Shown here in pieces: positions 46,586-57,712 of a stretch of DNA of 64,000 nucleotides. The DNA is from Paraescarpia echinospica (taxonomy: Eukaryota; Annelida; Polychaeta; Sabellida; Siboglinidae), in assembly GCA_020002185.1 (NCBI GenBank), contig CM034532.1:46957962-47021961 (forward strand), written 5' to 3'. Within the stretch, counting starts at the first letter, position 1; every line of letters starts with the position of its first letter. Both the position numbers and the translations under genes were made by a program. The notes beneath the pieces were generated by a model. It was not told the DNA's origin, made no database searches, and worked only from the letters and a program-made list of their open reading frames with translations.

Positions 46586-46825
46586 CTGTGCACAAATACA
46601 ACATGCACACATGCCATCATCTTTATCATGACAGCGACATATTGTCCTGTCATATTGATGATGACGATTCATATATCACTAGTCTTTGTACACATACAAT
46701 TTGATTCTGTCAATGTACTCACGATAGGATTTAAATATTCTGAATCATTCTCTGCCATTCTCAGTACAGCAGTGCATCAACATGTTTCCATTTCTAGGAT
46801 TTTCAATATGTCATGTCCAACTTAC

Positions 46826-46974
46826 CACTCGAAGTTGGTGATGTAGTGGTAGTTTGATTGGCTGCAGTTCTCGCTGATTTTGGCGAGAAGTTTGTCGCGG
46901 TAGTGAGAGCCCTCTGCCTTATCCATGTGCACCATCAATTTCTTCATGATCTCCATCAAGTTCTTCTTCGATAC
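46826..46974 (-). CDS. AP3D1: AP3D1 trunk exon
   Basis: Acceptor TGCTGTGGCAG, VSKKNLMEIMKKLMVHMDKA, EGSHYRDKLLAKISENCSQS, NYHYITNFE and donor TG/GTAAGT. Strong match to VSKKNLMEIVKKLMTHVDKA ... NYQYITNFEW. Open. The exon that should follow (YISILVELTRLEGTRHG part) is not found. Confidence 0.95.
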
Positions 46975-47581
46975 CTGCCACAGCAAACTGGCGACTACAA
47001 CTTTATATCTCGCAATAAAACTAAGTTTTCCATGCGTCTTGCCTCATTTGTTAACATTTATTTATAGATTTTTCTCAATTGCAGAATACAAATATTGCCT
47101 ACAAAATTGTGCTTAATAAGCCCAAATCAGTGTTCACAATGTGAATGTTGCAGCAGAGAAATGTTGAAATTGTATTTATTATTAAGCACAACATTCAAGT
47201 TGTAAACAGCCGCAGTTAGCACTTATTGCTTAGAAGTGGTTCATTCCAACATTCCTGACCAAATTGGGACGAAGCACAACTTCCTGCTTGTAATTACTGG
47301 GAGAGAGCAGAACATGTCCTTTTATGGATTGTGTGTAAGACATGTGACAGAAAATATCAATGTTCCTTACACTGTGACTATATAGCCTGCCACATGTGAC
47401 ATTCTCTGTAACTATGTGTGGAGATGACATTTTATTTATCTGCAAATCTATCATAAAGTTGTGACAAATGCCACATTTTCTGCCTCACAAATAAATAGTT
47501 ATTCATTATAGTTATTCATTATTTATAAATAACAAGTTGCAAATTTGTGCGATAAAGATTGTTCACAAGTTGAGAACGAAC

Positions 47582-47727
47582 CATGCCACAGAGAAGGTCA
47601 AGGGCACGCAGACGAATTGACTCATCCTTTTTATCGAGATACTGTAGAACGAGTTCCTTGTGGGCTTGGACGCTCTTTTGGTGGGTCTTCAGGATCTTCG
47701 ACATAGCCAACAAACCCAGGTACTTCA
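47582..47727 (-). CDS. AP3D1: AP3D1 trunk exon
   Basis: Acceptor GTGTGTTGCAG, KYLGLLAMSKILKTHQKSVQ AHKELVLQYLDKKDESIRLR ALDLLCGM, donor ATG/GTTCGT. Near-identical to the family. It is the most N-terminal AP3D1 exon visible in the window. Confidence 0.95.
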
Positions 47728-49189
47728 CTGCAACACACAGCGTGAATGTCCAAGTACTTTACACAACACTAGCAGAGTTGCCCACCATTGCACGGGAAAA
47801 GGCAGCTAAAAATATATTACAGTGTTATGTAATCTGTCTCAGTTCCCTAGTTATAATTTCTGTATAATTATCATCAGCAACAATTAGTAATAGTAAATTA
47901 GTAATATACTAACCAGCCTTACAATCATGTTGCATTCACTTACAGAACTGCATAAATATGAAAACTTTTCAAAATTGTTGTGTACCTTGAGCAATACACT
48001 TGTAGATGGCATTATTATCTATCCAAAGACATAAAAAGTAACAATTTTGGGTCCCACTGGCAAAATTCGAAAAACTAAAAGTCTACAAACCATTCCATTG
48101 GGCCCATTAGCATGGCAACACAATATCTACCTCAAACATGTGAAACTGATGGAGATATGGTCAGGCTTATGGACATACAAACAGAGATCGACACTGTGTT
48201 TATTTTTGTAAATAATTCCACACTCGTCATCAGTACATGTCCATACTCACAGTTCTCACATGAATCTTTGATTAAGATCAGTAATTTTTGAACACAAAGC
48301 TGGAAAAACAGACATGACCAACATTATAACTTTGTACTACAGTAACATATGTACTAGACTTGAACAGTTATACACAGACAACAACCAGGGTAACATAGAT
48401 CATACCACTAGTATGAATAAGACTGTCTTCTGTATAAAGGGTTAAGTTCAATGTGTCTGTCATTCTTGGATTTGGGAACACTGCATTTCAACAAGTCACA
48501 ATACATATTGTATTTAATAACCACGTCATCTGCATATTCGTTGTCAATTAAACAATTTATTATTATCATGACAACATTTTTTATAACTGCAAGATTCCTT
48601 CATACACAAAATAAGTGAGAAATTTTAGTGTTCTAAAGAACTTAACACCGACATGAAATATGATCAACTTTTGCATCTCAGACATCTTTCAACAATTTTG
48701 AGTATGGGATTGAAATGGGTATTAACCCTTTAACCAAGTGAAGTGTAAGTATGGTTTTAACAACATGCGTTTCATTGTTAATAGTCAGCCATGTAGCAGC
48801 TGAACTAGATATAGTTAGGTGTTTGTGTAATGTTAGGTCTATCGGGTTATGTATATATATTATGTCTACAAGCAGGTTAGGTGCATTGCATTGTAACAAG
48901 GCAACTAATTGGGGTGAACTTTCTAAATGTTTTTATGAGCAAATTGAACCTTTACCTTGACTGAAGTGACTTTTACCCCAAATATTAATTTCAAACGCAT
49001 CTACAGTATAAGGCAATATTTAGATGAAACAGGACACCAAGATGGTGAACATACGTTATAGTACGTTATTGGCTTGAAATGTCCACATTTGTCACAAAAT
49101 TACCTTGAATGTGACCTTATCACGTGACCTCAATCTATAATAGACAAATTAACACAGGAAATGGATTAGCCATTCTCGAAAACCCCTAA
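47728..49189. other. AP3D1 upstream intron or flank
   Basis: No further adaptin exon found. 47990-48220 is a diverged copy of the dispersed repeat at 34680-34915. Confidence 0.6.
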
Positions 49190-49404
49190 AAAGTAGTCTC
49201 ATTTATGGTTCTACTACTTTTGGTTCTCGAGCTATAGAGACCAGGAGATTGAGAGGAAATCAGATAGAAGTGTTTAAAATATTGAATGATTATGAAAATA
49301 TTGATAGAAATATTTTTTCTCAGTTAAGAAAGATAGAAGGACCAGAGGAGACTGAAGTTACATTAGTAAAGGAGCAGTGTAAATTTGAGATAAGAAAGTT
49401 CTCA
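49190..49404 (+). mobile_element. CR1-like element, left part, interrupted
   Basis: Plus strand reads RRLRGNQIEVFKILNDYENI DRNIFSQLRKIEGPEETEVT LVKEQCKFEIRKFS, the C-terminal region of the same CR1-like family as at 26.9-29.4 kb. It stops at 49404, where foreign sequence begins. The 17 bases 49388-49404 are repeated at 52533-52549. Confidence 0.9.
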
Positions 49405-49716
49405 GTATGCGCCCCTGTCACATACACCTTTCTGTGCAAAACAACGATACAAGACCAATGTTGATTGAAACAGGCCAACTTAATGACATTTATTCACTAA
49501 CACATATTAAACAACACCACATATACATAAAAACCACACCATATATACATCCATCAATACACAGCAAGCATGCCGGCCCCAACAGCATTGTTAAGCAATA
49601 CCTACAATTTCTAAGCATATAACTTCCGAGACATCTACTTACTAACATGACTAATTACATGACTGCACTATATTTACCACAACCACCGTAACGGTAACGG
49701 TGGGGGTCACTCCGCC
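49405..49716. repeat. 312-bp direct repeat, copy 1
   Basis: Same length as 50130-50441 and nearly identical (a couple of differences, for example near 49440 and 49551). Ends with an inverted CCACCGT/ACGGTGG hairpin and GGGGGTCACTCCGCC, which is partly repeated again at 49720-49785. Confidence 0.95.
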
Positions 49717-50129
49717 CTACAGGACTGCACTATATTTACCACTACCACTGTAACGGTAACCGGGGGGGGTCACTCCGCCCTTATAGTGAAAGCGCCAATT
49801 AAAAAGTTTCTGAACCAACAAGTAAAGTGATATAGGGAGGAGGGTGGGCAAAACAAAGATACTAAATATAACTAAATCGACATAAAAACAGAACACAGCA
49901 TTTTGGTGATTGGCGTGCCAATAGTATACACTGAATCAAACCAAACCAGACAGTGAGCCTGAATTTCCTTTGTGGCTGGCCTATATAGCCCCTATCACTC
50001 CTTTACATATTCCTCCGCGTTGGTCTCAGCTTGATCACTAGGGAAACTCCAGGCCTATCTACCAGAGGGCGCTACTATTTGCACCTTTACTACTATCAAT
50101 ATTGCATCGCTGCCTCACACAAAATCAAT

Positions 50130-50441
50130 GTATGCGCCCCTGTCACATACACCTTTCTGTGCAAAGCAACGATACAAGACCAATGTTGATTGAAACAGGC
50201 CAACTTAATGACATTTATTCACTAACACATATTAAACAACACCACATATACATAAAAACCACACCATATATACATACATCAATACACAGCAAGCATGCCG
50301 GCCCCAACAGCATTGTTAAGCAATACCTACAATTTCTAAGCATATAACTTCCGAGACATCTACTTACTAACATGACTAATTACATGACTGCACTATATTT
50401 ACCACAACCACCGTAACGGTAACGGTGGGGGTCACTCCGCC
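50130..50441. repeat. 312-bp direct repeat, copy 2
   Basis: Second copy. The 413 bp between the copies (49717-50129) is unique within the window. The layout (repeat, unique block, repeat on the 3' side of the recombinase) recalls the split direct repeats of Ngaro-type elements, but no matching block was found on the 5' side. Confidence 0.95.
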
Positions 50442-50580
50442 ACCAGGTTACCCAACATCCAATGTAACCGACCCCCACCTACCTCTATACCAAAACCTAC
50501 CTAACCTCCTAACTAATAACTCTGCCCCTGTCAGTTACCCTTCTACCTAACTTCCTGCAAACCAAGATACAACCGAGAAT

Positions 50581-50858
50581 TCCGCCCCTGACAGAGCCCC
50601 CAATCAATATCCTGTATCTGCAAGAATCTGGATCCTGACCCAGCACCCCCAAAATATCACCAAGGGCCCCGCCCCTGACAGAGCCCCCAATATCCATTCT
50701 GGAACACTTGAATCAGAATCCCGATCACCTAGCCTTCATTACTCCTTCACTTACTTAACTACCTTGCTATATGCGACCTGCTTTTAGTCACACGTAACGA
50801 ATACCAATATATATCGCAATATAACACAGAGTGCTCCGCCCCTGACAGAACCCCCAAT
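50581..50858. repeat. Three copies of a 24-bp motif
   Basis: The motif with core GCCCCTGACAGAGCCCCC occurs at 50581-50604, 50669-50691 and 50835-50858, with a weaker copy at 50521-50534 and a related start (GCGCCCCTGTCAC) at both 312-bp repeats. Confidence 0.8.
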
Positions 50859-50984
50859 GTATAACACGAACCCTGACCATAGACTAGCCTGCCCAAAACC
50901 TTTACCAACCTAACCACATTGCTACCTGTGTTATGCTATACGTACACATACCTAACTTACGACAAAGCTTGGCAGAACCCTCCA

Positions 50985-52234
50985 TAGACTTGGAACTAAG
51001 TTATACCTTCTTCATGTTATACGGATATATTTCTTGATTTCTAATTTGCGCATCAGACTCTCCCTGCAGCACTGCTGACGTCGCAGCCCCGATTCTGAAA
51101 ACTGTGCTACTGAGGCTACAGAATACCAGCAGACATGTGAACAATCCATCAAAACTCTCTTCGCAACATAGACCTCCCGTCTGTATGTGCGAAGAACGTA
51201 CCCAGCGTTACCCCTCTAACTTGTTGAAACTCCCCGACTATCTTAGCTGTGTGAATGGAAGTGCCGAGAAGACACTCCCCGTCAATCTGCACATACTGGG
51301 GACCTTGTCTGCCACTATTCTTAAAATGCCTGAAAGAAACTGTTATTATTTCACCACTGACTGTAACGTCCTGGACCTGTATACAACCTTGCTAGAACAA
51401 GGGACCATCTCCCCTACCCATAAGTATGCTTTGAAAGCTAGAACCATCATGGCTCGCATCATCAGACCTTGATAATGCGAAGTAATTACCGAAGGCACTG
51501 CGTTAACTAGCTGGATGAGTATTGGCAAAGTTACAGGCAATCTCACATCTGGCACTGCTCTTAAGTTCTGAGCCCCTGTCAAGAGTTTAGATATAATGAA
51601 ATTCTTTCCAGGGTCCTGGACACCATTGATCTTATGAAAATATGAAATGGCTGACACAGTGGATACGATAGATGCTGGGGCGAAACCGGTGTTATGCAAA
51701 TGCTATGGAGACCATTATAATTGGGACCAAAATTGGCAAAATGGGTCCTCCCATATTGTACTTGGATGAAGGAGCTCATGGTGCTTGGGAGATGTGGAAT
51801 GGCAATGTGGTCGGCTCGTGATTGGCCCATGGTGCCAGCTTGTGAAATTCGTCGATCTGTATCTATTGACTGGCACGATCCCACCATGCCTTCTACATTT
51901 GGCCATGGAGGGTCCACTATGGCAGTTCCCTGCGCCATATCCGATGACGGACCCGCCACCTGCTGCCGACGAAGCAGACCCAGGCATCGGTTGACTTGCC
52001 GTCGCCGGCATAGTCCTTCACCTCCCGCAGTTCCCGACAGAGCTGCTCTGTCGCATCGAGACGACTCTCAACGTTCGTTTCCCAGCGTCGACGAGCAGTA
52101 CCCGCAGCAGATGCTGTTGTCAGTCTAGGCGCAGGGTCTACTTGAACTGCTGCTGGCACGTCTTGAATCTGTGGGGAATGACCACTTGCTGCCGCCCTGG
52201 CACGCTGCCGGACAGACTGCCTCACCGGCGCCAT
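50985..52234 (-). pseudogene. Tyrosine recombinase (integrase-like), degenerate
   Basis: ATG at 52234 begins a basic N-terminal region (MAPVRQSVRQRARAAASGHS) with a helical segment (ESRLDATEQLCRELREV). In another frame come PSTMSSFIQVQYGRTHF, and then (51699-51346) IVSTVSAISYFHKINGVQDP and VRLPVTLPILIQLV, the core-binding domain common in metazoan tyrosine recombinases. FKAYLWVGEM corresponds to the LRxGE motif, with the first catalytic Arg replaced by Trp. Near 51100-51060, FRIGAATSAVLQGESDAQI supplies the second catalytic HxxR-type block. Several frame breaks; not functional. Confidence 0.75.
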
Positions 52235-52549
52235 TCTACAATATGATGGGTGGTGTTATATTTCAATAGGAAACAAATACAACATTTCTATCCATACGGA
52301 CCACCCGGTCCTTTACAGGGAGTTTACATATCCGAAAAATTTCACTTATCGATTGATATCACCAAGTTTTCCATCTCACTACACCCTTAAGACACCTATG
52401 ATAGGTAAAAACCATTATATTCACTCACCCCTGCCATCGCACGTACTGTGTCAGATAAATGCAGCTTATTGAAACCCATTACCCTACTTATCAACTTATT
52501 AAGACATAAACATCCAATGTTGCTCCTCACAAAGATAAGAAAGTTCTCA

Positions 52550-52760
52550 TTCTCAAAAATGACTGTAAATGAATGGAACAGATTATCTCTTGATTGTGTT
52601 GGTGCTAGTAGCATCAATGTTTAAAAATAAAATTGACACATACCTTAAAAGGGCGGGATACACGTAGATAAAAAGTATTGGACTCTCGATAAGCCAAAAG
52701 GCTTCCATGTCCACCTGCCATCTAGAGTTAATTGTCTCTATGGCAATCTTGTTAAATCTT
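52550..52760 (+). mobile_element. CR1-like element, right part and 3' tail
   Basis: Continues directly from 49404 in the protein (FSKMTVNEWNRLSLDCVGAS, SINV), followed by the 3' tail shared with 26925 and 20548 (reverse orientation). Confidence 0.88.
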
Positions 52761-54285
52761 GATGATATTGAAAAGGGAGGGAGATTACCTCCTGTTTATT
52801 AAGTTGTTTGAAAACCGACTCATGTACTAGATATACATATTACCAGAAAGGAGTTGTTCCAACCAACTGTGGGACATCTTGCAATGTTTCATAAAATCTA
52901 AAAATAATAGAAACTATGAAAAATTATTTTTTAACAAACATAAATACTTCAAATTGATCAATGCAGAGATAAATAGATCAAAACAAATAAACATGTAATG
53001 TGATAACAGATCTATAGATATTTAAATTATAAAAAATTAAATAACAAGAATAAATCATGCCATTGTTGCTATGATGTAAAAGAAATATTATTCTGCCAGT
53101 TTTTATCTGCCAGAGTAAGACTTGAAGTTCTTCTGCAACTAAAACTTTCCATACAATACAAAAAACCAACAGGGATCAGATGAACACGGTGAAGCAATGA
53201 GAAACTTCATTGTTAAGCAATGTATCCATAGTTTTTGAGCAAAGCAACCCGGTGTTTGTTGAAAATAGGCCTATGTACCCTGATACAGCCTTTGCATGTC
53301 ATTTAGATGACATTTTAATGTTCAATTTTAAATGTTCAATGATTTCACATGTTAAAGAGTCACATTCATAACAGTTATTATGATATGATATCGAAATCAA
53401 ATATTGATGTGTTACTGGGTATCTATGACTTCTAATTGTGATTTCTTCGGCTAACATCGGTTTCGGTGTTGGATGGATATTTCATCAAATGATGGATGTA
53501 ACAGTTTATCATTCAAAAAGGGAAAGATAAACACCAAAGGAAGCTTTTCTACAACATTTATCTAGGAAACTTGTGGATTATGAGGGTGAAAATCCTGTTT
53601 TATATTTCAATATCTCATGATTCCATCCAAGACCAAAACCATTTCCATCTGACACCAAAACAAATCACATCCCAGAGGAAAAGGGGTTAATCTGAAAAAT
53701 ATGAATTATCATGCCAGGTATATTTGGAACCTTCTCTGGTTCTTGATGACAGTCTGTTTTTAGCATTCTCTTGTGTCATTTTGATGAAATAATGAATCAA
53801 ATGCAACAAAGTGGGAATCTTGATTTTTATAAGAATCCGACACCTAAACTATTAAAAAGGCTGTCAGGACAAAGGAGGTTAATTCTGATATCTGGTTACT
53901 AGTGTTATAATGAGAGGTCCTCTAGCCCTATCTATCCCAACCAACAAACACTCTTTATCAAGAGTGAGAATAGTGCTATAAGACCATGAATTTGTCAATT
54001 CCATCCGACACCATAACGGGCATTTTGAAACACACACGTGACTCAGTGTGCCGCGAGGATCAAACTATAATGTGTGCCGCGAACTTTAAAAGTTTGAGAA
54101 GTACATTGCATTAGCGCGAAAAACTGTTTCAAATTTATGTCACAACAAACATAATTTCTATATGTATACTCTCGGAAACTTTCTTCTGTGTGTGTGTGTG
54201 GTGTGTGTGTGTGTGTGGTGTGTGTGTGGTGTGTGTGTGGTGTGTGTGTGTGAGTGTGTGTGTGAGTGTGTGTGTGTGTGTGTGT

Positions 54286-54371
<86 letters not shown>

Positions 54372-54382
54372 ATCTGTCATAC
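52761..54382. other. AT-rich stretch without a recognised gene
   Basis: No coding signal recognised. Ends with the (GT)n tract at 54187-54369. Confidence 0.6.
54187..54369. repeat. (GT)n microsatellite with GGT interruptions
   Basis: About 180 bp of alternating GT. It lies a few bases inside the intron side of the candidate exon 54506-54383. Confidence 0.95.
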
Positions 54383-54506
54383 CCATTGACTGGAAGCTGC
54401 CAGACTTCTTCTTCTGGTTGTGTTCCATAATAAGAGTCCAAGCGAACTTCTTCTCTGACACTTCGTCATCTTCATCAAACCCCTCAACATCACCAGTCGG
54501 ACACAT
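54383..54506 (-). CDS. Candidate single exon, unknown protein
   Basis: Acceptor CATGACAG, then MCPTGDVEGFDEDDEVSEKK, FAWTLIMEHNQKKKSGSFQS, donor GG/GTATGA. It has strong splice sites and an acidic then basic composition typical of real coding sequence. It does not match AP-3 delta, and I recognise no domain. It lies 30 bp outside the right duplicate. Confidence 0.4.
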
Positions 54507-54536
54507 CTGTCATGTAACAAAGTAGCACATACATTA

Positions 54537-57312
54537 CATTGGCATAGCTACTTGGCACGCCTCTGTCGGTTCGGTCAGACATGATAACGGGGTGCATTTT
54601 TTGCTGTGACATAAATTTTGGCTTTGACTCTCACTCAATCACTCAACACTGTCAGACATGACATTCGAAGAAGGGAGGAAGGAGTGGGTTGGTAAAATAT
54701 GTTCACAATAACATCATTTTTGTCTGCCATCTCCTGAACTTTTCCGTGCTGTCAGACATGACAACGGAAGATGGGGAGAACGGGGGTATTCTTGTTGACA
54801 ATTTTAATGGATTACATTCTAATTTTGCTACATTTTATTACAAAAACACTCAATACCCAGGTATTTGGGGAAGTCAGACCCCCCTTTCTCAACCCTTAGC
54901 CCCCCCCCCGGTTCCAATGCTGGTGCATTAGATACATATCTACTACCCAGTATTGGTGAAAGACAAGCTCATGCTTCTTCTCCATCCAAAAATGCATGCA
55001 ACATAATGGGCTTACGGCAATTCGGACTACTAAAACTGCCCGTATAGCTTATCACATGTCATGCATTTAGAGACACATCTAGATTAACAGGTGTTCAACA
55101 ACTATTAATTGACAGGGTCCATTTTCAGACATTAATGCCAAGAGACGGGACTTTTAGAGAATGAGATCCCAGATCTCGTGACATCCAGCCTCGTAACCCA
55201 GCAATGGCCCTTGGTGGGCTATACACAACAATTGTAAGAAGGCATGTCAGCATCTATAGCATATTGCATTCAAACGAGGGAAACAGTTCACTATTTTTTT
55301 CAGCTACACATCTTTGGCCGGTCACCTAAGGAAATTGTATGTTACTGTCAGGGCTTAGAGTTGGCATTATGCATCAAAATACCACAGCAATCGTTTGGGT
55401 CCCATTCACCCATTGTAGACAATACACAACATTTGGTTGTGTATAGCCAAGATGGGGGATAACCTTGACGACCGCACATGAAATATTAAGGGTAATGACA
55501 TACGACTAACAGTCCTAATGACAGGCATTTCCAATGTTCCGTTTCCCTGCGAGTGACTTTTTACTTCCCCTGGCACAAACACCAGATACTGAGATAGAAG
55601 AAACCAACGGCTTATACTTCTACATGGTTAATCGACATAGTCCATAAGTCTGGATTTTAATGCCCATTTGTGTGTGTCAACAACTGTGCTGTGCCAGATG
55701 TAAAGGTGTTAAAAAAGTATAAAGTGCGAGTAAACTTAAAGTATGAACGATGTGTAAATAAAAAACAGACCATGGCTTAGCCTTAGAAGCATGAAACAAA
55801 CCATTCACGTACCTGAAGGCCTGGATGGTTGGGGCTACCAACACATTCCCGGGGAGGGCGTTCCACCAGAACTTATGGCAGAAGACAGACTTTAATATGC
55901 CTGGAATGATGTTGAATGATGGAAGTAACGCTCAGCCTCCGAGGTATCAAAGTTAGGCAAAACTCAAGTTATAACGGCGAAATCGAGGTGGATCCGGATT
56001 TTAGAATCTATACAAGTGCTCATATAGCCCAATAGTCATTACAGGTTCAGACACATATAATTCAAGATACTGACTCCTAGATGTAATGCTTATTCGTTCT
56101 CGCTATGCGCGCCATCTTCCGGGACCCCATAGCATAGGCACAGGCCCTCCATCCCGCTGTCACGACACGATCATCTTCTGACGTGGGTTCTTTCGAAGTT
56201 GTCATTTTCTTCTTTACGTTCCGTTTAATTTGCTTGCGCCTTACCGCGCTTTTTGGGAAACTTCTTTGTCGTTTTAAACTTCAAATAAATACGTATGCTG
56301 GGTGTAAATAATGATTTAACTATTCTTGGTGAACTTCGCTAATCCCACACGTGTTCACTAGTACGGGTGAGACCACTGTTAGATTTCCCCAATCACCAAT
56401 CATCCAATGGCGACCATGTTAACGTTTTGTCAGATTGTAAGAAAACTGCACCTGACAAAAGTCTGAAATTCATTCACAGCAACTGATATCATGTCATTGA
56501 TATACTGATGAAATTTCGTCAAAATCAAATACCTCCAGCTCTTTTAAAACGCATGCATACACTGTGCCATCGATATTGACCAATGTAACCACATTTTTCT
56601 GCACCCACGTGAGCTATGTGGAAAAAATGGCAAAAAATCACTCCGCCAACTACACTCTTCCAGATATGCGTCATTTCACTTCCAATACATTCTACCACAG
56701 AACCTGTTGATACGCCTGGTTTAGTTCACATAAAAAGGGTCTCAAATTTAAAATATCACCATTTTCAGGGGACTATGTTTTAACACAACAGGAAGTCTAA
56801 CAGTGGTCTCAACCCTAATAGAAATGGTGATTATAGAGAAACATGTCGAATTTATCGATACATGCATATATTGCAGACTGCCAAAAAAATGAATGAAATC
56901 CCTACGCCTAATAATTTTCTATCAATTTCAGAAGTCACCACCCTTGCTGGACAACACGCACACAACAGCCAGTACTGTATGCATTTATCTTTTACCTAGT
57001 GCTTTTATTGACCCACACTGCCCATGATTGCTTGCACAGATAAACTTCTGGCGCACTTTTTGAGATTGCTCAACATGCATTCTGTTAGAAAAGTATACAA
57101 TGTCAGCTGTTATTTTTTAGTGAAATAAAAAACAATTATGGTACTCTAAACCTATGTAAAATGGGTAAGGTCGGGCATTATGAGCATAGTTTTGTTTTCG
57201 GCCAATATTTTACTCAATATATATCCGAATTGATCCATTTAAGGTGCTTGGTGCATTAGTTTCGCTGTATGTTTTAATAAAATTATACTGCATGGAAATA
57301 AGTAATTTGAAA
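54537..57312. other. Duplicated non-coding flank, no gene recognised
   Basis: Right-hand counterpart of 1-2762. It includes an additional GGGCATTATGAGCATA word at 57174-57189, related to the hairpin repeat just downstream and missing from the left copy. Confidence 0.6.
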
Positions 57313-57356
57313 AAAGTGTTCATATTACCCGAAGTGTCGGGCAATATGAGCATGCT
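57313..57356. repeat. Imperfect hairpin; candidate terminal repeat, right copy
   Basis: Counterpart of 2763-2804. The partner repeat on the far side of the transposase is missing here because of the 60336 junction. Confidence 0.45.
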
Positions 57357-57712
57357 TCTAAACTGTGTGTATGACTCATGTTTAATAATTATAAGATATA
57401 TGATGGCTAATATTATGACCATTTATTATTACTGTTAATTATATATTTTAACTAGATGATTAACAGTACTGTAAAATGGAACGTTTTAAAACTAGAAAAT
57501 GCCTAAAAACAACCATGGCACGTGAAAGTGTCATCGTCAATGAATTCGGATTCCTCGGCGCATTATTCATTAAATTACTGGATAATACACTGAAACGTAT
57601 CACCAAAATTCATAATGTATCTATAGGGCCTAGATCTATGATCCCTGGAAGATTAACGGTATTGTAAGAAACTGAACGTAGCCTAGGCCTATAAATGGTA
57701 ACTAGAATATGT

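Larger units (their letters stand above)
25269..47727 (-). pseudogene. AP3D1: AP-3 complex subunit delta, C-terminal two thirds, probably decayed
   Basis: AP-3 delta is a large subunit of the AP-3 coat, which sorts cargo from endosomes to lysosome-related organelles. Exons on the minus strand follow the family order: adaptin HEAT-repeat trunk (KYLGLLAMSKILKTH at 47.7 kb), trunk end (NYHYITNFEW; LFAGELNPVAPKAQKKV), charged linker, and the C-terminal ear (FNVLDSLNSKL; FAFTITSINMPQKLK; DAFTKLLGSGDL; final stop 25269). Most junctions have good splice sites and matching phases. Problems: no exons for roughly the first 300 residues, a missing trunk exon between 46826 and 46585, TAG at 45776-45778 and 40395-40397, frame breaks near 46535, 41725 and 29690, and an exon triplication at 26308-26580. 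Introns are kept, so this is not a retrocopy. A poor assembly of a live gene is the alternative. Confidence 0.9.
49405..52532 (-). mobile_element. Tyrosine-recombinase element nested in a CR1-like element
   Basis: 3,128 bp flanked by a perfect 17-bp direct repeat (AGATAAGAAAGTTCTCA at 49388-49404 and 52533-52549). The CR1-like reading resumes after it (IRKFSFSKMTVNEWNRLS), so the boundaries are firm. It contains a degenerate tyrosine recombinase gene on the minus strand, two 312-bp direct repeats downstream of it and a repeated 24-bp motif. No reverse transcriptase or RNase H is seen. Ngaro/DIRS-type, Crypton-type or a non-autonomous derivative are possible. Confidence 0.8.

Noticed and set aside
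49405..50441. LTR retrotransposon with 312-bp LTRs
   Set aside because: The repeats enclose only 413 bp, have no TG...CA ends with a 4-6 bp duplication, and no gag or pol lies between them.
54043..54506. Thr/His repeat proteins read from the GT tract
   Set aside because: Microsatellite translation. Only the part before the tract (54506-54383) looks like an exon, and it ends at a splice donor.
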